Source: a virus
Reading direction: 5' to 3' (one strand)
DNA length: 62,233 bases
Virus record (IMG/VR): IMGVR_UViG_3300025030_000016
Location: 1 to 62,233 of that record
Shown here: positions 17,287 to 24,628 of the stretch, piece by piece
How positions within the stretch are numbered: the first letter of the stretch is position 1
How the letters are laid out: each line of letters opens with the position of its first letter
Notes under the pieces: model-generated
Told to the model about the DNA's origin: nothing
The model's input: the letters and a program-made list of their open reading frames with translations, nothing else
Databases searched by the model: none
Position numbers and translations under genes: made by a program

Positions 17287-18693
17287 TTACGGTATCGGGA
17301 TGGAAATATCGTCAATCCAGCCGCCGCCGCCTATGCTCGATATTGAGATCATGATTGTCGTACCGGTCGCAGCAGTGACGGGTACAGTAAACTGGTACCA
17401 TGTCCCGTTGGAATATGTTCCCCCCAGTGGCTGAGTTAGCTTGTTAACTCCGCCCACATAGACATGCAACGTCCCAGCATCCAGTGATCCCGTATCGCAC
17501 TTGTACCAGAACGTCATATCCCCTGCGGCAATGTCCATAGTACGGGACATCGCGCCAGATCCAGACGTGTCGCCGTCACCGCCGCCGAGATTCCATGATG
17601 GGGCACTGGTCTTGCCTGTGATGGTAGCCACATGTGACGCACCGCCAGTTCCATCCGTGCTTGCCGTCCAATCATCGAACGTGGTAGCTCCGTTGGGTGC
17701 GCCGTCTAAGCCGGTAGTGTATGTGCTGCCGGATGCTGCTGCGGCTACGACAAGCGTGCCGACCGCACCAGCTCCGGAGATCCCTGCGAGGGGGACAGTC
17801 CCGTCCGTTGCGTCGGACGCAGTCAAGGTGCCGATGTCTCCGGTCGCAGCTGCGCCGGCCAAGGTGACCGCCCCGTCTCCGGCGACCGTCAGGGCTCCGA
17901 CCGCACCGTCTGCGGAGACGCCTGTCAGGAGGATGTCCCCCGCTCCGCTGGCCGAAGCGACCAGGTCTCCGACGGCGCCTGCGCCGTAGACTCCCGTAAG
18001 GGAGAGCGTCCCGCCTGCAGCCATGGTGAGCGTGCCGACCGCGCCCGTGCCGTTGACCCCGGTGAGCGATGCCGTGGCTGACCCCGCCTCGATCAGGCTG
18101 GCATCATAGCAGAAGATGTAGCTCGCGTTGATGCCGCGGCTGGTGTACTGCGACACCTCCGAGGCCATGGTGGTCTGCCAGCCCGCCCCGCAGCCGGTGG
18201 GGGAGGCGAGGAAAACGGCAGAGTGGGTCGTGATCGGGGGAACCGAGGTGAACCTGCTGTCGTTTCCCGCCGCGACCGTGCCGGCGGTCGTGCCGACACC
18301 CAAGGCTGCAGCTGCGCCCAAGGTGGGGAGGTTGTTCAGGGCGTTATAGTCGGTGGTGCCGGAAGCTCCAGCCGGTCCTTGAGGACCTTCGGGTCCGGTC
18401 GGCCCTGTTGCCCCCTGAATACCTTGAACCCCCTGCGGACCCTGTGGTCCGGTGGGTCCTTGAGGTCCTGCCGGTCCTTGAGGTCCTTCAATCAGGACCC
18501 CGCCGTCACCCGCGATGAAGGCGTGCTCGTAGACCCCTGCGGCGGAGTCGTAGACCAGAGCCTTGCCGTTGTCGCCGGAGGTGGGCGCCAGCACCCGCTT
18601 CCCGTTCAGCTTCCCTGCGTCGGTGAGAAGCGGCGCGGCCTGGGCGAGGCTTGCGGCCAGAAGGAGTGCAACTGTGAGGGCGAACTTTCTCAT
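17287..18693 (-). CDS. Collagen-like tail protein with Sec signal peptide
   Basis: A 468-aa protein starting at ATG 18693, which overlaps the upstream stop (ATGA). Residues 1-19 (MRKFALTVALLLAASLAQA) are a Sec signal. Residues 70-112 are fourteen Gly-X-Y triplets, as in phage collagen-like fibres. A central part has six or so repeats around GxGAVGTLTVA, and the C-terminus is a carbohydrate-binding-like jelly roll (DDWTASTDG...WYQFTVPVTAATG). A fibre bearing an export signal is unusual. It could be displayed from the infected cell, or the signal could be a decoy of the N-terminal anchor. Confidence 0.7.
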   Translation of the reverse strand: MRKFALTVALLLAASLAQAAPLLTDAGKLNGKRVLAPTSGDNGKALVYDSAAGVYEHAFIAGDGGVLIEGPQGPAGPQGPTGPQGPQGVQGIQGATGPTGPEGPQGPAGASGTTDYNALNNLPTLGAAAALGVGTTAGTVAAGNDSRFTSVPPITTHSAVFLASPTGCGAGWQTTMASEVSQYTSRGINASYIFCYDASLIEAGSATASLTGVNGTGAVGTLTMAAGGTLSLTGVYGAGAVGDLVASASGAGDILLTGVSADGAVGALTVAGDGAVTLAGAAATGDIGTLTASDATDGTVPLAGISGAGAVGTLVVAAAASGSTYTTGLDGAPNGATTFDDWTASTDGTGGASHVATITGKTSAPSWNLGGGDGDTSGSGAMSRTMDIAAGDMTFWYKCDTGSLDAGTLHVYVGGVNKLTQPLGGTYSNGTWYQFTVPVTAATGTTIMISISSIGGGGWIDDISIPIP

Positions 18694-19118
18694 ATGATCT
18701 CCCAGCCCAGAGTGAGCCCCTCCAGGGACTGCCCCTCGACCATCTCCACAGGGTTCCCGTCGGCGTCTGTCAGGGTCGGCACGATGTACCTGTTCCCGAT
18801 CTTGATACTCCCCACGGTGGGGCCTGCCAAGGTCGCGTTGTCGCCCAAGTAAGCGGCGAACTGTTTCTCGGCGTCGGCTGTGACCCGTATCGTCTTCAAC
18901 CCCCACTGCGCGATCTTGATATGGTAGACCACCCCCTGCAGAAGGGTGAGCGACCAGGCGCCGTTCTCGTCGGTCACGTCGGTGAGCGTCAAGGCCTGGG
19001 TGTCCACCGTCGCATCGTCGATGTGCTGCTCGGGGAGAGGCATCGCCTTCACGGCGCGGCCGGCAAGCGGCACTCCCGCTCCTGACAGGTGAATCCCGGT
19101 GAGGGTCTGCAGGTTCAT
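18690..19118 (-). CDS. Unknown tail-module protein
   Basis: A 142-aa beta-rich protein (MNLQTLTGIHLSGAGVPL). It has a carboxypeptidase-regulatory-like segment, TDENGAWSLTLLQGVVYHIKI, common in phage anchoring domains. It lies between the SGNH spike and the collagen-like protein and shares short overlaps with both, so it is probably a fibre or connector part. Confidence 0.65.
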   Translation of the reverse strand: MNLQTLTGIHLSGAGVPLAGRAVKAMPLPEQHIDDATVDTQALTLTDVTDENGAWSLTLLQGVVYHIKIAQWGLKTIRVTADAEKQFAAYLGDNATLAGPTVGSIKIGNRYIVPTLTDADGNPVEMVEGQSLEGLTLGWEII

Positions 19119-20893
19119 GGATACCTCGCGGAAAGCCGCTCGATCTCGGTCTTTGGATCAGGGTGCTGAACTGTTGCGATAAAGGGGATATTGCCCGCAA
19201 AATGGTTAGCGTTGTTCATTGCCCCGATCTGGTAACTTGCCGGTATCACGGCATCCAACAGGCTCGTTGCGTCGGTCGTTTCCGCCCATGCCGACCATTC
19301 GCCGCCATCCTCCTTAACCCTGATACCCATGCCCGCAGCCGACTGGTACGCTTGAAACTCGAACGCGGTTCCCGACGCGTGAGTATATGTGGCAACCGGC
19401 CCTGCAAACGCTCCCGCCACCACCTTGTAAAACCGCACCTGGGTAGCGTTCATGTAAACTTCCAGAAGGTTGCTTGCGTCCGAACGGGCCGACCAGAGGT
19501 TAACGGTTGCCTGCCCCGTTGCGGAAGGGACGCAGCGACCCCACACGGCGAAATTGTTGGGCCGGAGAACGTTTGCAGTGGAGCGGGTGTAATTGGTGGA
19601 TGCTGCCGCGCTGTTCTTGTATCCAAGATACGCGGCTGCGTATTTGAAAATATTTCCTTTTCGCGTCCGAAGTGCCAGGGCATCCCATATAGGCACGGCA
19701 GTGGGCGCTAATGCCATTGCTGCTGCTTCTGCGATATAAATGTTCCCTAGCTGGTTGGGGTGTATCCCATCGCCGGAACTGTAGGCCGTCCTGAGGTTGA
19801 TGCCGTCCCGTAATGCATCGTAAATGTTGACCAGCGGTATGTTCTGGGACGCGCTATACGTTACAAGCCACTCGTTATATTCCTCAATCCATAACTGCCT
19901 TGTCGCCGTCCACGATGCGTGGTCACCTATCGGCGGAAGATTGAACAGAACCACAGCTATTCCGTTGGATTGGGCGGAATCCACCATTTCCTGCAGTTTC
20001 GTCTGCATGGTCGCAACCGGCGACGATGACGCGCCGAGAATGTCATTTATCCCTCCTTCGATGACTACCGATGATGGCGTATTGTCCAGTACATCGGCCT
20101 GCCATCTCAGCGCCATAGCGGATAGCGTGTTTCCGCCGACTCCCTTATCCAAGATGGAGACTCCCCATATACGGTCTAAGGCACTAGGTATCCAACTGTC
20201 ATCTCGCGCCCCGCCTGTAAGAGAGTCGCCTATTGCCACGCAATCCGTAAACACCCCGCCGTCAGCGTGAGGATATACGCTCATTGATGCGCTTGATGTT
20301 GTCCCTATTGACTCCATTAAAGCCCTGGTTGCGTTGGAGATGAGCACGGCGCGATGCACATTTACCGTTACGGGGTAAGCCCCGCCCCCATTACCGCCGA
20401 TGCGGACCCTTACGCTTGTGGTCCCAACTGGGGGGGTCCATGTCACGCTGTACCACGTAGGGTTCGCAGCAAGTGCAATATTGACCTTGCTGCTGGTGAA
20501 CCCTGGCAGTTCCATCATCGTAATGGCTGTGCGATCCCCTTCCGTGCCTGACATCTGGACAAAGAATATGTGCTGCGTGGTCGGCGCATCGCTCACTACT
20601 GTGTTTTGCATGAACGATGTGATGTCGCCTATGGTGAGCGATGCCCCCTCATTTTTGACAGCGGCACCGGAAAGCGTCCATGCTGCGTTGCTGATATCGT
20701 CCGAATAGGTCAATAGGTTCTTCACCATCCGCGAGCCCTGCACGGGTAGCACGTTGGCCGGAACGCTGCGGCTAGCCTCGATATAGTCATCCACGGCCTG
20801 CGCAGAACCGGAATAAGTGCCATCAGTGTTGAAACCGTTGAAGAGGTCGGTAACGGTGGCCCTGGCCCTCTGTCTCCCCCCGAAGCCCAGCAT
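19115..20893 (-). CDS. Tailspike with SGNH/GDSL esterase domain
   Basis: A 592-aa protein. An N-terminal part with a jelly-roll look (residues about 60-190) is followed by an SGNH hydrolase: block I IGDSLTGG with Ser224, block II near GVGGNT, block III GGINDI with Asn283, and block V DGIHPN with Asp375 and His378. All four catalytic blocks are in order. A C-terminal LamG-like jelly roll follows. It probably removes acyl groups from surface polysaccharide during adsorption. ATG 20893 directly follows the 102-aa gene. Confidence 0.8.
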   Translation of the reverse strand: MLGFGGRQRARATVTDLFNGFNTDGTYSGSAQAVDDYIEASRSVPANVLPVQGSRMVKNLLTYSDDISNAAWTLSGAAVKNEGASLTIGDITSFMQNTVVSDAPTTQHIFFVQMSGTEGDRTAITMMELPGFTSSKVNIALAANPTWYSVTWTPPVGTTSVRVRIGGNGGGAYPVTVNVHRAVLISNATRALMESIGTTSSASMSVYPHADGGVFTDCVAIGDSLTGGARDDSWIPSALDRIWGVSILDKGVGGNTLSAMALRWQADVLDNTPSSVVIEGGINDILGASSSPVATMQTKLQEMVDSAQSNGIAVVLFNLPPIGDHASWTATRQLWIEEYNEWLVTYSASQNIPLVNIYDALRDGINLRTAYSSGDGIHPNQLGNIYIAEAAAMALAPTAVPIWDALALRTRKGNIFKYAAAYLGYKNSAAASTNYTRSTANVLRPNNFAVWGRCVPSATGQATVNLWSARSDASNLLEVYMNATQVRFYKVVAGAFAGPVATYTHASGTAFEFQAYQSAAGMGIRVKEDGGEWSAWAETTDATSLLDAVIPASYQIGAMNNANHFAGNIPFIATVQHPDPKTEIERLSARYP

Positions 20894-21201
20894 TACACCA
20901 TCTCCACGATTCTAAGCGTGTCGGCCCCGGCCGCCAGGATGCCTGCGATCTTGCTCCCGGGCGGGACCGCGATGGTTCGCGGGATGCCTGCGTAGACCGG
21001 GATGCCTGCCGCCGTGGCAACGGGGTTGTCTCCGACCGCGACGAAACAGGTGGTCTCGCAGTAGAGTTCCACGAAAGTGGTGGAGGCCCCCAAGGCTGCG
21101 GACTGGGCCGAGACTGCGCTCACCGCGACCGCCTGGTGCGCCGCTGCTGGCTGGAGGAGTTGCAGGATTTGACCGTTCAGGTCTCGGACAAGATTTGACA
21201 T
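20893..21201 (-). CDS. Small virion protein, unknown
   Basis: A 102-aa beta-rich protein with TTFVELYCETTCFVAVGDNP and a PPGSKIAGILA turn. This pattern is common to small phage structural proteins of unknown role. It lies between the coiled-coil membrane protein and the SGNH spike. Confidence 0.7.
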   Translation of the reverse strand: MSNLVRDLNGQILQLLQPAAAHQAVAVSAVSAQSAALGASTTFVELYCETTCFVAVGDNPVATAAGIPVYAGIPRTIAVPPGSKIAGILAAGADTLRIVEMV

Positions 21202-21223
21202 TTTACACTCTCCTATTTCGGGT

Positions 21224-21658
21224 TCAGCCTGCGAACTCTCTCCAGAGGCTCAGAAGGCGGGTCAGGAAGCCCATCTTGTCGATCAGCCAGAGCAGGAAGA
21301 AACTGCCGGCGAGCGCGGGGGTGACCAGCTGCAGCTTGACGTCGGTCCAGAATTTCTTCTTCTCCTCCACGACCGCCTCGGCCCCCTCTTCCTTCGCCAC
21401 CTTTTTCTCCAGCTCGGCCACTTTCAACTCGACCCGCTCCAGCCGGTCCTGATCGTTCACGCGATGAAACACCTCGCGCAGGTCCAGGTCATGCTTATCC
21501 AACCGTTTCTCATGCTGCGCCACGATCGCCCCCTGCTCTGCTATATGCTCCAGAGCCACTGCGGTCCTCTCGCCATGCGCGTCAAGACGGCGCAGGGTCT
21601 CTTTTATCTGCTCGAAGGTCTGGGTCTGCGAACATTCCGCAAGGGAGGTGTGGGTCAT
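21224..21658 (-). CDS. Coiled-coil membrane protein, possible XhlA-like holin
   Basis: A 144-aa protein starting at ATG 21658 (MTHTSLAECSQ) with GGAGG 8 nt upstream. Residues about 15-95 form a heptad-rich amphipathic helix (LRRLDAHGERTAVALEHIAEQ...). Residues about 115-135 are one membrane span (LVTPALAGSFFLLWLIDKM). This layout resembles haemolysin XhlA-type membrane proteins, which act with holins. No other clear holin is present, so it is the best holin candidate. Confidence 0.55.
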   Translation of the reverse strand: MTHTSLAECSQTQTFEQIKETLRRLDAHGERTAVALEHIAEQGAIVAQHEKRLDKHDLDLREVFHRVNDQDRLERVELKVAELEKKVAKEEGAEAVVEEKKKFWTDVKLQLVTPALAGSFFLLWLIDKMGFLTRLLSLWREFAG

Positions 21659-21680
21659 GGGCGGAGCCTCCGGCATTGAA

Positions 21681-22142
21681 TTACAGATTGATTTGTGCAG
21701 GCGCTTTCTGGCGCATGAGATGTTGGCGGTTCGCCTCTGTGGAGCACGCTCTGTGGTGATGCACCGATGGTTTCTTCTTGTATATGTACATATTCTCAGG
21801 GGCATCCCACTTCCCGCAGTAAGGGCATTTAAGCCAATCCTCGTGTCCGCACGCTTTTAGCGCTCGCAGCCTTACATGTATCTGTTTGTGTTCGCTCTCG
21901 TTCTCGCAAACAAGTAAATTCTCAGGAGCGTTGTTCTGGCGGTTCTCATCTATGTGATGGACTACTGCTCCGGGCGGCAGGTATGCCCCTAGCTGTCGCT
22001 CCGCCACCAGAATGTGCTCCATCACTCGCCCGTTTTTGTTGGCTCGGGGGTGTTCAGGCGCTTTAATCATGATGTAGCCGTAAGAGGTTAGGTTGCGCCC
22101 TCCTGCCCACCTGGGATTTTTGTCGCCTGTCCACCGCCCCAT
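21681..22142 (-). CDS. HNH homing endonuclease
   Basis: A 153-aa protein with an HNH core (VVHHIDENRQNNAPENLLVC) plus a CPYCGKW / HHHRACS zinc-finger-like C-terminus. It lies alone between the small-terminase-like gene and the tail genes, a typical site of a free-standing homing endonuclease. The DNA looks like an insert because neighbouring late genes are otherwise tightly coupled. Confidence 0.85.
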   Translation of the reverse strand: MGRWTGDKNPRWAGGRNLTSYGYIMIKAPEHPRANKNGRVMEHILVAERQLGAYLPPGAVVHHIDENRQNNAPENLLVCENESEHKQIHVRLRALKACGHEDWLKCPYCGKWDAPENMYIYKKKPSVHHHRACSTEANRQHLMRQKAPAQINL

Positions 22143-22152
22143 TTAAAGTCTC

Positions 22153-22692
22153 CTATAGGTTGATATTTATCTGCACCGCGACAGCGGAGGATTGGGTTCC
22201 GGCCGCTGCGACCGTCGGCTCAAGGCCGCCCATCTTGGTCAGGTACTTGAAGACATCCACCTTGGTGTTCAGCCCCACCTGAGGGTTCTGCAACTCCAGA
22301 TAGAGATTGTCCAGGAAGTCCTCGGCGATCCCTTTGCACTTTAATTTAAAGGTATGGCCCTGCTCGCGCACGTCGCGCTGCGCCTCGGCCAGAGCTTTCC
22401 TGAAGGCCGGCAGCGGTTTCAGGAGCTCGAATCTTTCGGGGGTGATGTTGAAGCGGTCCAGGATGGAGGGTATGTCTTCCACCTCAAGGGCCAGCGCCAC
22501 AGGGAACTGGGCGGGCCACTCGGAGAGGTGCTTCTTGGTCAGGGGTTCGTCTTCGTCGTGATAGTCGCGGAAGGTGGCAGGGAGAAACACCTCCGAGCCG
22601 GGTGGGAGATCCTCCAGCAGAGGGTCCACGGGCGCAGGGGTAGGGTCGTCAAGTAGATCGCCCAAACCCCATGTCTCGACAGTAGTTTCCAT
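22153..22692 (-). CDS. Small-terminase-like DNA-binding protein (probable)
   Basis: A 179-aa protein with an acidic N-terminus and a helical middle (DIPSILDRFNITPERFELLKPLPAF, then FKLKCKGIAEDFLDNLYLEL). The segment looks like the HTH-containing proteins found near terminase in many podoviruses, so a DNA-recognition role in packaging is likely but not proved. No Shine-Dalgarno lies before ATG 22692. A -10-like CAGAAT ends 8 nt upstream, so the mRNA may be leaderless. Confidence 0.5.
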   Translation of the reverse strand: METTVETWGLGDLLDDPTPAPVDPLLEDLPPGSEVFLPATFRDYHDEDEPLTKKHLSEWPAQFPVALALEVEDIPSILDRFNITPERFELLKPLPAFRKALAEAQRDVREQGHTFKLKCKGIAEDFLDNLYLELQNPQVGLNTKVDVFKYLTKMGGLEPTVAAAGTQSSAVAVQININL

Positions 22693-22700
22693 GGTGCGGC

Positions 22701-22729
22701 ATTCTGAGGTACTGTTTTGGAAAAGTCAA
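22701..22729 (-). promoter_or_regulatory. Probable late promoter
   Basis: On the minus strand, TTGACT (22724-22729), a 17-nt spacer and CAGAAT (22701-22706). The predicted start of transcription is at or within a base or two of ATG 22692. Confidence 0.5.
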
Positions 22730-22736
22730 GTGATTT

Positions 22737-22766
22737 TACTCAGATCTGAGTACTTTTCTTACTCAG
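22737..22766. promoter_or_regulatory. Perfect 16-bp palindrome plus half-site, likely operator or activator site
   Basis: TACTCAGATCTGAGTA (22737-22752) is a perfect palindrome lying 8 bp upstream of the late -35 box. A further TTACTCAG half-site is at 22759-22766. The spacing suits a late activator. No matching regulator can be named. Confidence 0.6.
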
Positions 22767-22770
22767 TTCC

Positions 22771-23724
22771 TCAATTGAAAAACGGCACCCATTCGGACTT
22801 CAATCTCTCGATGCCTCCCTCAGGCGCAGGAAACACTTCGATGATCCAGAAACCGCAGTGGGCCGCCAGTTTCTTCCCCCTCATCCAGCCGGTCTGGCCG
22901 CAGAGCGTGCCGCACTCAAAGACCATGACGTTGCGGCACTCGTGCATGATCGCTTTGTGGGCGTGGCCCGAGAGCAGGATGTGCGGCTTCTCCCCGCCGG
23001 TCAGGCCCTCCACGAACTTCTGGGTCCGGTAGCTGGTCGCGTAACTGGACCCGTCGCCGCCGTGCCAGAGCTTGATGGTGACCCCGTTGATGGTGACATC
23101 CGCCTCGTCCTGCCCCAGGTGCTTGTAGTTGGGGAGTTTCGCCGCAAGCTCCGCCCCGACGTCCACCCCCACCGACTTGTAAGCCCAGCCGTCATGGTTC
23201 CCGGTGATCGCCTCCACCGGGCAGGGAAGCATAGAGAGCCTACGCACTGCGAGGTCGATCTGTGCCGTGACTCCCACGGCGTCCAGCTCGTAGACATGCC
23301 CGGGTCTCCCGCTCATCCCCTCGGTGATGTCGCCCGGGAGCAGCACCAGCTGGCACCCTTCGCGCCTGATCAGGTCGCACGCTCTCAGCCACCACTCCTC
23401 GTGTGACTTGACGTGTCCGAAATGGGTGTCGGAGATGGTGGCGAACTTGAAGCTCTGGCCGTTCCAGACATGCTGCGATTTTGGACGGGACTGCGGGGTG
23501 GATTTGACAGACTGCAGGATGACTGCCAGTTCTTTCTCGGTGATGCCGGCCGCTTTGATCTGGGCTTCCAGGGGAGAAACGGCGGGAGTCGGAGGAGATG
23601 TTTCGGGGTGCTTCATGCTCTGCAGGAAGGTCTGGGCCTTGTACTGAGTGCAGCCTGCCAGCCTCGCCAATGTGTGTCTGCCTCGGGTCGGGTCTTCCAG
23701 ATACAGCTCTTCCAGTGTCGGCAT
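22771..23724 (-). CDS. Calcineurin-like metallophosphoesterase
   Basis: A 317-aa protein. Residues 1-60 look like a helical DNA-binding tail. The enzyme part has the classic metal motifs SDTHFGH (D99, H101), LPGD (D132), GNHDG (N176, H177, D178) and a later SGHAHK block. Such phage enzymes may be phosphatases or nucleases; the substrate is unknown. A TTGACA promoter lies just upstream, and GGAGG precedes ATG 23724. Confidence 0.85.
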   Translation of the reverse strand: MPTLEELYLEDPTRGRHTLARLAGCTQYKAQTFLQSMKHPETSPPTPAVSPLEAQIKAAGITEKELAVILQSVKSTPQSRPKSQHVWNGQSFKFATISDTHFGHVKSHEEWWLRACDLIRREGCQLVLLPGDITEGMSGRPGHVYELDAVGVTAQIDLAVRRLSMLPCPVEAITGNHDGWAYKSVGVDVGAELAAKLPNYKHLGQDEADVTINGVTIKLWHGGDGSSYATSYRTQKFVEGLTGGEKPHILLSGHAHKAIMHECRNVMVFECGTLCGQTGWMRGKKLAAHCGFWIIEVFPAPEGGIERLKSEWVPFFN

Positions 23725-23752
23725 GAGTTCCTCCGTGTTGAGGTTCTCATGA

Positions 23753-23781
23753 GCTTTAGCCTTTTAATTATTTATTGTCAA
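23753..23781 (-). promoter_or_regulatory. Promoter for metallophosphoesterase gene
   Basis: TTGACA (23776-23781), a 17-nt AT-rich spacer and TAAAGC (23753-23758) on the minus strand. It follows directly after the terminator of the structured RNA. Confidence 0.6.
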
Positions 23782-23796
23782 GAGATTTATACAAAT

Positions 23797-23820
23797 AAAG
23801 CCCCGCCGAAGCAGGGCTTT
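23797..23820 (-). terminator. Terminator with UUCG tetraloop
   Basis: Read on the minus strand, a 10-bp stem (one G-U pair) closes on a C-UUCG-G tetraloop and is followed by a T-rich tract. The stem is fully paired only on the minus strand, which fixes its orientation. It ends the candidate RNA at 23797-23975. Confidence 0.8.
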
Positions 23821-23975
23821 TGGGTGAAACCTTGAACGCGGAAGAGTCTGAAGGGGTGCGCAGGTTTCGGCCGACGATCCGGGTCAGGAGCCCGATGAAT
23901 GACAACCGCTTGTCCGAGGCGAGCTGAAGACCTAGACCACGCCACGTCAGGAGACCCTCGGGGCGGGACTTAGCT
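23797..23975 (-). ncRNA. Candidate stand-alone structured RNA, about 175-180 nt
   Basis: There is no gene in this 270-base gap, yet it has its own promoter (TTGACA-N17-TAAATG, 23982-24010) and a UUCG-loop terminator. Inside are several self-complementary parts on the minus strand: CCGAGG with CCTCGG, GACA/TGTC, CGGG/CCCG around a CTCCTGA loop, and GAAACC pairing with GGTTTC across about 40 nt. CTCCTGA occurs twice. It is GC-rich, unlike the flanking AT-rich promoters. It does not fold as a tRNA. Function unknown; an sRNA, an RNA-polymerase-binding RNA or a decoy are all possible. Confidence 0.6.
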
Positions 23976-23981
23976 TCGGCT

Positions 23982-24010
23982 CATTTACCATTTCTAGTTT
24001 TGGGTGTCAA
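23982..24010 (-). promoter_or_regulatory. Promoter of the candidate RNA
   Basis: TTGACA (24005-24010), a 17-nt spacer and TAAATG (23982-23987) on the minus strand, preceded by AAACTTC. It overlaps the 3' end of the zinc-ribbon gene. Confidence 0.6.
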
Positions 24011-24227
24011 GAAGTTTATTCGAGACTTGGTCTGCCAAGTCTCGCAGTGCCTTCGCGAGTGCTTCGGACGCCCGAGGGTCTTTGTCTGCCCCCAAGTCCA
24101 CCTCCCTGATCTCCCAGGTGGTGAATCTGTGGGCGTTCTCGCACTCATGCCTGCGCCATTTGCGCTCGCCTTTGGTGCGGCTGTCGATGATTTTGGTGTT
24201 TCTGGATTTGCACTCGGGGCAGCGCAT
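23994..24227 (-). CDS. Zinc-ribbon protein, NrdR N-terminus-like
   Basis: A 77-aa protein starting at ATG 24227 (MRCPECKSRNTKIIDSR). CPEC...HECE forms a zinc ribbon like the N-terminal part of NrdR and related DNA-binding proteins; there is no ATP-cone. It is followed by an acidic helical tail. It lies in a run of small genes behind a TTGACA promoter. It is probably a small transcription or nucleic-acid binding factor. Confidence 0.65.
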   Translation of the reverse strand: MRCPECKSRNTKIIDSRTKGERKWRRHECENAHRFTTWEIREVDLGADKDPRASEALAKALRDLADQVSNKLLDTQN

Positions 24228-24228
24228 C

Positions 24229-24342
24229 TTATTTAACCGCACTCTGAATCAGCAGCACTGCCACGATGATCACTGCGGTGGTCCAGAGGCGGATGGTCGC
24301 TTGTCGGGCTTCGCGTTTCTGTCTTGAAGATTGCCAGGGCAT
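24229..24342 (-). CDS. 37-aa single-pass membrane protein
   Basis: It starts at ATG 24342, six bases after AAGGAG, and ends just before the zinc-ribbon start. A basic N-terminus (MPWQSSRQKREARQ) precedes one membrane helix (TTAVIIVAVLLIQS). Function unknown. Confidence 0.6.
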   Translation of the reverse strand: MPWQSSRQKREARQATIRLWTTAVIIVAVLLIQSAVK

Positions 24343-24362
24343 TTTATTCTCCTTAACCGCAC

Positions 24363-24554
24363 TCATTTTCTCCCACTTGGTAGGCTCACCCACGTGTAGA
24401 CTGCTCCCGCCAAAGCGGCGTAAACTATGGCTGCGACGAAAAGCAGGGCAATCCCCCACCACGGCATGTGGTCCATATAGAAAGATGCGCCGATTAACAA
24501 CATGCCGAGCAGGGCTGTAATCATGGCTGCGGCCAGCTTTAGAGATTCAATCAT
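24363..24554 (-). CDS. Small two-span membrane protein
   Basis: A 63-aa protein with hydrophobic helices at about residues 8-28 and 34-56 (ITALLGMLLIGASFY; IALLFVAAIVYAALAGAVYTW). AAGGAG precedes ATG 24554. It lies in front of another small membrane protein, behind a clear promoter. A membrane or exclusion role is possible; no family recognised. Confidence 0.65.
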   Translation of the reverse strand: MIESLKLAAAMITALLGMLLIGASFYMDHMPWWGIALLFVAAIVYAALAGAVYTWVSLPSGRK

Positions 24555-24581
24555 TGTTGGCTCCTTATTTAGTTTCGAGGG

Positions 24582-24610
24582 AGTTTAGCGGTTACGGGGC
24601 GGGGTGTCAA
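24582..24610 (-). promoter_or_regulatory. Promoter for small membrane-protein genes
   Basis: TTGACA (24605-24610), a 17-nt spacer and TAAACT (24582-24587) on the minus strand, preceded by AAAGTTC. Identical in form to the promoter at 25.33 kb. Confidence 0.72.
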
Positions 24611-24628
24611 GAACTTTATTTAGGAAGT

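Noticed and set aside
15270-20893. Diversity-generating retroelement acting on the receptor-binding genes
   Set aside because: No reverse transcriptase and no template/variable repeat pair is seen.
22142-22153. Shared C-terminal INL residues of the small-terminase-like protein and the neighbouring HNH enzyme as a sign of gene fusion or intron splicing
   Set aside because: Only three or four residues match and the DNA around the stops differs; probably chance.
23840-23975. A tRNA in the structured RNA gap (anticodon-like loop CTCCTGA, CCT)
   Set aside because: The loop and 5-bp stem fit, but there are five extra bases before the stem and no T-arm or acceptor pairing at the right distances.
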